Below the pieces are notes generated by a model. The model saw only the letters and a program-made list of their open reading frames with translations. It made no database searches and was not told the origin of the DNA. 64,000 nucleotides of DNA, from NCBI GenBank assembly GCA_963697525.1, contig OY969087.1:6014001-6078000 (forward strand), read 5' to 3'. A program made the translations under genes and the position numbers. This document shows, in pieces, positions 23,764-31,708 of this stretch; position 1 is the first letter of the stretch; each line of letters starts with the position of its first letter. Source of the DNA: Bradymonas sp963697525 (lineage in GTDB: Bacteria > Myxococcota_A > Bradymonadia > Bradymonadales > Bradymonadaceae).

Positions 23764-25155
23764 TCAGCTTGATCCCGACCAGGGCCACACGTACTCGGCG
23801 TCCTTCGAGCCCGGGCCGATATATTCGTATTGTGGGGCCACCAAAAGGAAAGCCACCACCGCGCCGCCGGCCAGCAAGACCAAGACGAACAACAGAATCA
23901 GCACCAGCGGAAGCTTCGACTTGCGCCTGGGGGGCGCCGCGCTCGGAGCGGGGGTTTGAGAGGCATCCGCCGTCCCCAGACTCTCGGCCGAGGCCGACTG
24001 TGTCTCGGCCAGCGCCCGCTCGGCGTCGATGTGCTCGACATCGTCGGTGAAAAATCCATCGGCCGGGCTGGGCGTGACCACCGGCTGGCCGGCGTGGAAG
24101 TCCAGCGGGTCGAGCAGCCACGGCTCGAACATCTCCTCGGCGGAGGCGCCCACCTGCAGGCGCACCCGCGGCAGGTCCAGTTCACGCTGGATGATTTCGA
24201 TGCGGTCGCGCACCTCCAGCACGCTCGCCGGCCGCTGCTCGGGCGCTTTGCGAATCATCTCACCCACCAGGCGCACCAGGCTGTCGGGGACCTCGTCGGT
24301 GCCCACGAATTGGCGCATGTCCGGCGCCGGCGTCTGCACGTGCTGCAGGACGATTTGCATGGCCGTATCCCCCGAAAACGGGGCGTGGCCGACGAGCATC
24401 TGGAACAAAATGATGCCCAGCGAATAGATGTCGGTGCGCCCGGACATCTCGTCGCCGCGCGCCTGCTCGGGGGCCATGTACTTGGGGGTGCCGTGGACCA
24501 TGCCGGTCTTGGTCAACTTGGTATTGCCGTCGGCGGCCTGGGCGATGCCGAAGTCGAGGACCTTGACCTGCAGCGATCCGTCGGTGGTCACTCCCAGCAT
24601 GAGGTTGTCGGGCTTGAGGTCGCGATGCACCACCTGGTGGGCATGCGGCTCGGAGAGCGCGGCGCAGACCTGCGCGGTGATCTCGAGGGCCATGGCCACG
24701 CGCAGACGGCCGCGCTCGAGCAGCCCGCCCAGGTCGGTGCCCTCGACCATCTCCATGACCAGGTAGAGCAAGTCGTGTTCCATATCCTGGCCGAAGTCGA
24801 CCAGCCGGACGATATTGGGGTGGTTGAACCCCGAGATCACCCGCGCCTCGCGCAGGAAACGCTTGATGAAGTCCTCGTTTTTGCCCACCGCCTTATGCAG
24901 CACCTTGAGGGCCACGGGCCGATCGACCGACAATTGAATGGCCAGGTAGACCTTGCCCATGCCGCCCTCACCGAGGACCTCCTCGATGCGGAAGCGCTCG
25001 TCGATGACCTCCCCGAGCAGCGGGTCGTCGACCCGTTCGCCGGCGCGGTACTGGTACAACTTGGCCCCATCCTCCGGGCAGGCGTTGAAGCTCGGATCGT
25101 ACTCCGCCCCGCATTCGGGGCAGTAAGCAACTGTATCTTGGGTCTGCTGCGCCAT
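23764..25155 (-). CDS. Membrane-anchored Ser/Thr protein kinase with N-terminal zinc ribbon
   Basis: The 463-residue protein begins with a zinc-ribbon-like pair CPECG and CPEDG (residues about 12-35), then a complete Hanks-type kinase domain (about 60-320). The Gly loop is LGEGGMGKVY, the ATP Lys lies in PVALKVL, the catalytic loop is VVHRDLKPDN, the metal loop is VLDFGIA, and MAPEQARG and SGRTDIYSLG follow. A Pro/Ala-rich linker leads to one membrane helix (PLVLILLFVLVLLAGGAVVAF) near the C-terminus, with a short tail outside. The intact HRD and DFG motifs predict an active kinase. ATG 25155 (MAQQTQDT) follows a GGAG ribosome site; the frame is open for 39 codons upstream. Confidence 0.92.
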   Translation of the reverse strand: MAQQTQDTVAYCPECGAEYDPSFNACPEDGAKLYQYRAGERVDDPLLGEVIDERFRIEEVLGEGGMGKVYLAIQLSVDRPVALKVLHKAVGKNEDFIKRFLREARVISGFNHPNIVRLVDFGQDMEHDLLYLVMEMVEGTDLGGLLERGRLRVAMALEITAQVCAALSEPHAHQVVHRDLKPDNLMLGVTTDGSLQVKVLDFGIAQAADGNTKLTKTGMVHGTPKYMAPEQARGDEMSGRTDIYSLGIILFQMLVGHAPFSGDTAMQIVLQHVQTPAPDMRQFVGTDEVPDSLVRLVGEMIRKAPEQRPASVLEVRDRIEIIQRELDLPRVRLQVGASAEEMFEPWLLDPLDFHAGQPVVTPSPADGFFTDDVEHIDAERALAETQSASAESLGTADASQTPAPSAAPPRRKSKLPLVLILLFVLVLLAGGAVVAFLLVAPQYEYIGPGSKDAEYVWPWSGSS

Positions 25156-25334
25156 CGCCACTCCAGAGTCTCGTGCGCGCCGTGATGAATTCATACCACG
25201 AGCCGCGCGCGAATTCATCTTTCTACCTTCTGGATACATCCTACTTTCCATCGACGAGTTCATCTGGAACACTTGCGAAGACTCTTGCCATCAGCATCGA
25301 GCGGACACGGTGTCCTTTGGACCGGGAAACAGGC

Positions 25335-26408
25335 ATGAAAATTCTGTACGGCGTCGTCGGCGACGGCATGGGCCACGCCATTCGCAGCTCCGTCGTCGTC
25401 GAAAAATTGCGCCGCGACGGCCATCAGGTGCATATGGTCGCCTCCGGCCGCGCGGTCGATTACCTCGAGGAGCGCTTCGGCGACGTCAGCGAGATCTGGG
25501 GCCTGTCCATGGTCATGGAGGACAACCAGGTCAAGAAGCGGCTGACCGCCAGCCATAACCTCAAGGGCGCGCTGGCCGGGCTGCCGGACAACGCGCGTCG
25601 CTTCTTTCAGATGGAGTCGGAGTTCGCCCCCGACGTGATCATCAGCGACTTCGAGACGTGGAGTTGGGCGTTCGGAAAGATGTACGGGGTGCCGGTAATC
25701 GCGCTGGACAATATCCAGGTCATCAACCGCTGCCGTCACGACGACGACATCATCGCCGGCGACCGCGACGATTTCCAGATCGCCAAGTCGGTGGTCAAGG
25801 CGCGCACCCCGGGCGCGGCGCACTACCTCATCACCACCTTCTTCGACGCGCCGGTGCGAAAGGATCGCACCACGCTGGTGCCACCGGTGCTGCGCGACAC
25901 CATCCTCGAGGCCGAGCCGAGCGACGGCGACCACCTGCTGGTCTACCAGACCTCCGAGACCTTCGCCGACCTGCCCGACATGCTCGCCCAGCTCGACGTG
26001 CCCGTGCTCATCTACGGGCTTCGCCGCGACATCACCGAGGACCAGGTCGAGGGCAACCTGACCTACCGCCCGTTCAGCGACACGCAATTCGTCGAGGACC
26101 TGGCCAGTTGCCAGGGCGTCATCGCCTCGGCCGGGTTCACCCTGGTCACCGAGGCGCTGCACCTGGGCAAGCCCTACCTGGCGACGCCGGTCAAACGCCA
26201 ATTCGAGCAGGTGATGAACGCGCGCTACGTCAACAAGCTGGGCTACGGCACCTACTACGAAGACCTCGACGTCAACGCCATCCAGCATTTCCTGGACAAG
26301 CTGCCCGACTACCGCGACGCCCTGGCGAGCTACGACCGCCAGGATAATACCGCGACCTTCGCCCGGCTCGACGAGTTGTTCGACCGCCTCGCCGCCGACT
26401 TGCTCTAG
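25335..26408 (+). CDS. MJ1255/VC2487-type glycosyltransferase (GT-B fold)
   Basis: This 357-residue protein resembles UDP-GlcNAc:undecaprenyl transferase (MurG)-like GT-B enzymes. The N-terminal GVVGDGMGHAIRSSVVVEKL is the Gly-rich acceptor-domain loop. The C-terminal domain has CQGVIASAGFTLVTEALHLG followed by KPYLATPVKRQFEQ, the donor-nucleotide region of this family. No cell-wall or polysaccharide genes adjoin it, so donor and acceptor are unknown. ATG 25335 is chosen because MKILYGVVGDGMGH starts the domain. The divergent kinase gene starts 180 bases away. Confidence 0.85.
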   Translation: MKILYGVVGDGMGHAIRSSVVVEKLRRDGHQVHMVASGRAVDYLEERFGDVSEIWGLSMVMEDNQVKKRLTASHNLKGALAGLPDNARRFFQMESEFAPDVIISDFETWSWAFGKMYGVPVIALDNIQVINRCRHDDDIIAGDRDDFQIAKSVVKARTPGAAHYLITTFFDAPVRKDRTTLVPPVLRDTILEAEPSDGDHLLVYQTSETFADLPDMLAQLDVPVLIYGLRRDITEDQVEGNLTYRPFSDTQFVEDLASCQGVIASAGFTLVTEALHLGKPYLATPVKRQFEQVMNARYVNKLGYGTYYEDLDVNAIQHFLDKLPDYRDALASYDRQDNTATFARLDELFDRLAADLL

Positions 26409-26489
26409 AAGCTCGAATAAGGCGACTTTTCGCGCGTCTCATCACTGACGTCGTATCGAGCGCACTCCCCCAGCATCCGAGATGTTCCT

Positions 26490-27116
26490 ATGCTACGCCG
26501 TATCGCCCCTGTTCTCGTCATTTGCCTGTTGTCCATGGCCGGCTGCGCCACGGAGTCCACGCCCAAGGCCAATGCCAAGGCCCCGGCGGACACCAACGCC
26601 CAGGCCAGCGCCAAGACACCGACCGCCAACAAGGCACAACCCGAAGCCAAAGCCGACGCCAACACCAAGGCCCAGCCCCAGCCGATCAAAGTCGCGGCCT
26701 CGCCCACGCTGACGGTGCCCGACGGCGCCCAGCAAGTTCCAATGAAGCCATTCGAGCCGTCGGCGACGCCGTTTACATTCGCCAAGATTCCGGCGCCGGG
26801 CCTCTACCACATCGAGACGGCCGATCAATGGCCGCTCGCCGGCGGCGCCCCCAAGATCGACTTCGCCAAATACGACGCGCTGCTCGCCGTGGAAGGCACG
26901 GGCACGAGCATGCGCAAGATCCACATCGAGAACGCCTACGAGACCGCCAAGAGTATCCTGGTGGGGGTCAAGCTGACTGGGCCGGGCCAGCACTGCGTCG
27001 TCACCCAGGACATGGCACCGATTTACGACATCGCCCTGATTCCGGCGACCAGCAAGCCTGTCGACTTTCAGACGGTCGACCAGCGCCACGACTGCTCGGA
27101 GAAAAATCAACCCTAG
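26490..27116 (+). CDS. Lipoprotein with Ala/Lys/Thr-rich linker, unknown function
   Basis: The 208-residue product has a lipoprotein signal (LLSMAGC, Cys about 19) and then about 45 low-complexity residues rich in Ala, Lys, Thr, Asn and Gln. A globular part of about 130 residues contains PGLYHIETADQWPLAGGAPK and a late Cys pair (HCVVTQD, HDCSEK) that could form a disulphide. No known domain is recognised. It lies between the glycosyltransferase gene and a convergent SRPBCC gene. Confidence 0.7.
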   Translation: MLRRIAPVLVICLLSMAGCATESTPKANAKAPADTNAQASAKTPTANKAQPEAKADANTKAQPQPIKVAASPTLTVPDGAQQVPMKPFEPSATPFTFAKIPAPGLYHIETADQWPLAGGAPKIDFAKYDALLAVEGTGTSMRKIHIENAYETAKSILVGVKLTGPGQHCVVTQDMAPIYDIALIPATSKPVDFQTVDQRHDCSEKNQP

Positions 27117-27143
27117 TACCTCGTCGAAAGTGACGTTGTAGTA

Positions 27144-27602
27144 CTAAGCGCGCTCGCGAAACGCGGCCGCGGTCGTCTCGTGGCGATATTCGAACATGCG
27201 CTCGAGCATGCGCCGCGAGAAGCGGCCGCCAACCAACGCCCCCAACCGCCCCATCGGCAGTTCGTAGTCGATGGAGTCACGCAGCAGGCTGGCGCCGTCG
27301 GCGGCGGGCAAGAACTGGTGAGTGTGGGTCCATGCGGCGAACGGCCCCTCGACCTGCTCGTCGACGAATTGGCGCCCGTCGATGAAGTCGCGGTGGTGCG
27401 CCACCCAGCGCACGCCCACCGGCCCGGCGATAAAGACCTTCATGACCAACACGGCGCCCTCTTCGAGGCGCGCCGGCCGCTCGAGCACCTCGACGTGCTG
27501 CCACGGCGGCACGAGCCGGTCGAACGCGCCGGGCTGCATATGCCAGTCGTACAACTGCTGCGGCGAGGCGGCGATCCGCGATTCTTTGACAAAATGCTGC
27601 AT
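27144..27602 (-). CDS. SRPBCC family (START-like fold) protein
   Basis: This 152-residue protein fits the polyketide-cyclase/SRPBCC ligand-binding fold: an N-terminal strand with HFVKESRIAASPQQLYDWH, a central FIDGRQFVDEQVEGPFAAWTHTHQF and a long C-terminal helix ending in FEYRHETTAAAF. The pattern is that of the SRPBCC proteins often annotated as cell-division inhibitor-like. Ligand unknown. It is directly downstream of the P450 remnant on the same strand; the pair may once have been an operon. Confidence 0.82.
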   Translation of the reverse strand: MQHFVKESRIAASPQQLYDWHMQPGAFDRLVPPWQHVEVLERPARLEEGAVLVMKVFIAGPVGVRWVAHHRDFIDGRQFVDEQVEGPFAAWTHTHQFLPAADGASLLRDSIDYELPMGRLGALVGGRFSRRMLERMFEYRHETTAAAFRERA

Positions 27603-27625
27603 TCCTCGCTCTCCGTGTCACTCGT

Positions 27626-28187
27626 CTACGACGGGCGTCCATCCCGTTGTTCGACCTGGCTCATGACAAATCGGCTCTCGGGAATCGCCGGCATGCGCGA
27701 CAGATCGATGCTCAGGTCCTGCGGGGGCACGGCGTAGTTAATGCCGTGTACCAGAAAGTCGACGGCCACCTTCATCAACTCGATGGTGATCCATTCGCCG
27801 GCGCAGCGGTGGTTGTGAAAGTGATCGCCGCCCCCTTGTGGGATGAAATTGAACGGACTTCCGTTCCAATCTTCGAAGCGCTGAGTCCGAAAGACATGCG
27901 CGTCGTCCCAGATGCGCTCGTCGAGGTCCGTGCTGTACAGATCGAGCAACACGCGGGTTCCCTTGGGAAATTCATAGTCGCGCCATTTGAACGTCTCTCG
28001 CACCCGCGCCGCCACGAACGGGAAGAACGGATAGTAGCGGCGGCCGCGTCATGACGCGCGAGCAGCTCGCCGTCGACGTCGCGATATCGGGCGATGCGCC
28101 CCAGCGCGCTCTGCGGCCCCGGTTCGAGCTTGCCGGCGAGCACGTCGTCGATGAGCGCGCCAGCCCACCGGTTGGCCTGTCTGCTCC
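27626..28187 (-). pseudogene. Remnant of a CYP152-type cytochrome P450 (fatty-acid peroxygenase)
   Basis: The C-terminal haem region is intact in one frame: YYPFFPFVAARVR, FPKGTRVLLDLYSTDLDERIW and the haem loop FIPQGGGDHFHNHRCAGEW followed by ITIELMK, the CYP152 pattern. Upstream, another frame gives ANRWAGALIDDVLAGKLEP and ALGRIARYRDVDGELLARHD, which is the CYP152 segment normally about 50 residues earlier. The intervening I-helix part (usually ELLNVLRPTVAVARF and on) is missing, and a frame change and stop lie at the junction near 28035-28050. The N-terminal half is also absent beyond 28187. It is a truncated, internally deleted pseudogene. Confidence 0.8.
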
Positions 28188-28325
28188 AGACTATGTAAAA
28201 GTTCGCGCAAAGGCAGCCCTTTGGGCGCCTTCGCTCACCGAGGTCGTCGTGCTAAAACATGCCTTCGACCGCCCTTTCGAGAGCGACACCTCCAAATCAA
28301 GACACGACCCGCGACAATAGAATCA

Positions 28326-29567
28326 ATGTCGGACATCTGGGATGCAGTCATCGTCGGCGGTGGGGCCGCCGGCTACTTCGCCGCCATCACCCTGGCCAGT
28401 GCCGCGCCGGATGCGCGCGTGCTCATCGTCGAGCGCTCGGCTCGGGTGCTCCAGAAGGTCAAGATCTCCGGGGGCGCGCGCTGCAATGTGACCCACGACT
28501 GCCTCGACCCCAAGCGTATGGCCACGCATTATCCGCGCGGCAACAAGGCGCTCATCGGGCCGCTGCACCGCTTCGGGGTGCGCGAAACGCTGCGGTGGTT
28601 CGAGGGGCGCGGCGTCACGCTAAAGACCGAGGCCGACGGGCGCATCTTTCCCACCACCGACGACTCGCAGACGATCATCGACTGCCTGTGCGAGGCCGCC
28701 GCCGAGGCCGGCGTCGAGCTGTGGACGACCGCCGCCGTCAAGGAGATCTCCGCGACCGCGGACGCTGACGCACGCTTCGACATCGTGCTGCACGGCAACA
28801 AGCGCCTGCGCTCGAACAACGTCCTCCTTGCCACCGGCGGCACGCGCTCGGCGAGCGGCGCCCGACTCGCCGAGAGCCTCGGGCATACGCTCGTGCCCGC
28901 GGTGCCGTCGCTATTCACGTTCAACATCGACGATAAGCGCATCGACGGGCTGCAAGGCCTGTCCGTCGAGCCCGTCGAGGTGCGCGTCGTGGGCGAAGAC
29001 CTCGCCGACAGCGGACCGCTGCTGGTGACCCATTGGGGCATGAGCGGGCCGGCCATCCTCAAAATGTCGGCCTGGGGCGCCCGCGACCTGAACGCCCTCG
29101 ACTACACCTTCGAGATCGAGGTCAACTGGCTGCCCGGCGTCGACCCCGAGGCCGAGTTTCACAGGCTGCGCTCGCGCTGGGGCAAGCGCCAGGTGGCCTC
29201 GCACTCCCCCTTTGAAACCATCCCCAAACGCCTGTGGGAGCGACTGGTCGACGCCGCCGGTATCAGCGCCGCGCAGCGCTGGGCGGAGCTGTCCAAGAAC
29301 AAGAGCCGCGCGCTGGGCGACCAGCTCACCCGCGGGCGTTTCCACGTCGCCGGCAAGAGCACCAACAAGGACGAATTCGTCACCTGCGGTGGCGTGCCCA
29401 CCGACGACGTCGACATGCGCACGATGCAAAGCCGCATCACGTCCGGGGTCTTCTTCGCCGGCGAGGTCTTGGACATCGACGGGGTCACCGGCGGCTTCAA
29501 CTTCCAAAACGCCTGGACCACCGGCTACCTCGCCGGTTTGGCGATGGCCTCCGACCTCAGTCGTTGA
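28326..29567 (+). CDS. BaiN/HI0933-type NAD(P)/FAD-dependent oxidoreductase
   Basis: This 413-residue flavoprotein has an N-terminal dinucleotide motif AVIVGGGAAGYFAAI, the family signature KVKISGGARCNVTHD, LLATGGTRSASGARL, and the C-terminal FAD closure FFAGEVLDIDGVTGGFNFQNAW. The family includes BaiN, which works on bile-acid-like steroids, and many members of unknown substrate. ATG 28326 begins the Rossmann fold; the frame is open 35 codons further upstream without a match. It is divergent from the P450 remnant. Confidence 0.9.
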   Translation: MSDIWDAVIVGGGAAGYFAAITLASAAPDARVLIVERSARVLQKVKISGGARCNVTHDCLDPKRMATHYPRGNKALIGPLHRFGVRETLRWFEGRGVTLKTEADGRIFPTTDDSQTIIDCLCEAAAEAGVELWTTAAVKEISATADADARFDIVLHGNKRLRSNNVLLATGGTRSASGARLAESLGHTLVPAVPSLFTFNIDDKRIDGLQGLSVEPVEVRVVGEDLADSGPLLVTHWGMSGPAILKMSAWGARDLNALDYTFEIEVNWLPGVDPEAEFHRLRSRWGKRQVASHSPFETIPKRLWERLVDAAGISAAQRWAELSKNKSRALGDQLTRGRFHVAGKSTNKDEFVTCGGVPTDDVDMRTMQSRITSGVFFAGEVLDIDGVTGGFNFQNAWTTGYLAGLAMASDLSR

Positions 29568-29631
29568 CCTTAGCGATGCGCCTTGAGTACAATGGCCTTC
29601 TATCTACACACGGCATCTGGTGGAGCACCGC

Positions 29632-30108
29632 ATGATTCGCATGAAAGCGAAAAAGACCGCGTTCCTGGGCGCCATCGTCGCCGTCTTCGTTATCGGCATC
29701 GCTGTGGGTGTGTATTTCCACCGGGCCCCCGATGGCCCGTGTACCCGCGCCCTGAAAGACGACCCCAGTTCTGTGCACATTTCGATCGGTGTCCACGGCA
29801 CAAATCTATTCGACGTGGTCAATCATGACCTGGACGCCAACGGTACCGGAGCGGTCATCTACGATGGAAGGACCTATACGATTAGCCACGACGATATGTG
29901 GAAAATACTCGACAACTTTGATCGCAGGGTCGTAGCCCAGAAACATAGTAAGTTCCCCGAGGCGATAAACTCGGTGTGCTCCGACAGTCCTACCACGAAG
30001 GTGAGCATCACCTGCGGGAAGTTCCATCGCGAGGCGTCTAACTCGTGTGGCAGAGACTGGGGCCTGTCCTGGCCGATCACCAGTGCTGCGGGTATCGAGG
30101 ACCGTTAG
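29632..30108 (+). CDS. Small membrane-anchored or exported protein, unknown
   Basis: The 158-residue product has a basic start (MIRMKAKK) and one hydrophobic helix (AFLGAIVAVFVIGIAVGVYF, about residues 9-28), then a polar domain with five Cys residues. The helix could be an anchor or an uncleaved signal. No family is recognised. ATG 29632 follows GGTGGAG; an in-frame GTG at 29620 is an alternative. GC content is visibly lower than its neighbours, especially in the 3' half and the gap after it, which could mean recent acquisition. Confidence 0.6.
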   Translation: MIRMKAKKTAFLGAIVAVFVIGIAVGVYFHRAPDGPCTRALKDDPSSVHISIGVHGTNLFDVVNHDLDANGTGAVIYDGRTYTISHDDMWKILDNFDRRVVAQKHSKFPEAINSVCSDSPTTKVSITCGKFHREASNSCGRDWGLSWPITSAAGIEDR

Positions 30109-30342
30109 TAGCACGAGTAGCGTGACGTCGGATTCGACACTCCTTCCGAATTCGACGGCGTCGCTCCCATCTTTTGCAATAGTCGATCGAAATACGCTGT
30201 AATTACGTTCAGCGGGCTTTGTCGTCGCGGCGCGGTTGGTGTATGCTGCCGATGCAACGTTTGATTCCGCCAAGACGACCTCGGTGCGTCGGTGTTCGGC
30301 AGCTCGATAATATTGTTTTTCAATGCTTTTTGAGGGGACCTG

Positions 30343-31708
30343 GTGCGGCTCTTACACACATCCGACTGGCACCTGGGATGCGCCATCAAGCAGGTAGACT
30401 GCCACGACGAGCAGTCGCGCTTTTTGGACTGGCTGGTCGATACCATCGTCGAGCGCGAGATCGACGTGTTGGTGCTCGCCGGCGACGTCTTCCACTACGC
30501 CAACCCGTCGAACGCGGCCCAGAAGCTGTATTACGGGTTTCTGGCGCGCTGCGCCGGGATCGACTGCCTTCGCAAGGTCGTCATCGTCGCCGGAAACCAC
30601 GACTCGCCCACCGGCATCGACGCCCCACGCGAGCTGCTCGACCACCTCGATGTGCACGTCGTCGGGGCGCTGCCGCGCGACGAAGCCGACTGGGGCGAGT
30701 GCCTGGTGCCGGTGGCAAATGACGCCGGCGAGGTCGAAGCGGTCGTCGCCGCCGTGCCCTACGTGCAGGAGGCGCGCCTGGGCGTGAGCCTCGGCGAGGG
30801 CGGTGCGTCCGAGCTTCGCAGCCAATACCAGGACGCCTTCTCCCGGCTGTACACCCACCTGGCCGACGAGGCCCGGCGTCGTTGGCCCAATGCCCGTCTG
30901 GTGGCGACCGGCCACTTGACGGTCTACGGAGGCGACGACAACCCACAGAAGGGTGACTATCACACGGGCATCCATCGCACGGCGCGCCCCCAGGAACGCA
31001 CCGACGACCATCCCGAGGCGCCCCATACCATCGGCACCATCGAGGCGATGGGCCCTCAGAATCTTCGACGCGCGTTTCGACTACGTCGCCCTCGGCCATA
31101 TCCACCGCCCGATGCCGGTCGGCGGCAAGCGCCACATCCGCTACAGCGGCACGCCCGTGGCCACCAGCCTCGACGAGGACGCTCCGCAGCGCCAGGTCAT
31201 CGAGATCGCGCTCGAGACCGCCGACTTCCAGCAATCCCTGCTGATGGACGGCGGCGAGCACGTGCTGCCCATCGAGGTGCTGCCGGTGCCCAAATGGCGC
31301 GAGATTTTCGAGCTGAAAGGCTCGGAAGACGAGCTCGCCGCCCAACTTGCGAGCCTGCGCACCGACGCCGAGCTCGCGCCGGTGGTCTTCTTGCGCGTCG
31401 AGCTCGGCGCCGACGACGTCGCCGGAACCGACCGGCTGAGCCGGTTCAAGAAGGTCATCGACGAGCACCATCCCGAGGGCAGGCGCCCCATCATCGTCGA
31501 GGTGCGCGAGCGCTACGTGGACGATGAGCGCGGCGATCAAACGTCCGCCGAACGCCTGCCACCCATCGAAGAGCTCAGCCATCTGGACGTCTTCAAGGCG
31601 CTGTACCGGCGCTACTATCCGGGCCGTGAGGGACCGCCCGAGCGCCTCATCGAGCGCTTCCGCGACATCGAGCAAATGCTGCACGACACCGACGAGGGGG
31701 ACCGGTGA
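30343..31708 (+). pseudogene. sbcD: Exonuclease subunit SbcD (Mre11-like), single-base frameshift
   Basis: SbcD is the metallophosphoesterase that works with SbcC to cut hairpins and DNA ends. Metal-site motifs TSDWHLG, LAGDVFHYA, VAGNHDSP and VATGHLTVYGG lie in the first frame (from GTG 30343, behind GAGGGG). The last motif, VALGHIHRP, and the whole C-terminal half lie in the next frame, ending at TGA 31708. The join is in CTCAGAATCTTC at 31056-31066; removing one A (31060 or 31061) gives a continuous protein of about 454 residues through IEAMGPQIFDARFDY. Left as it is, the product would lose the GHIH ligands. This is either a real mutation or a base-calling error. The stop overlaps the sbcC start. 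Confidence 0.88.
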
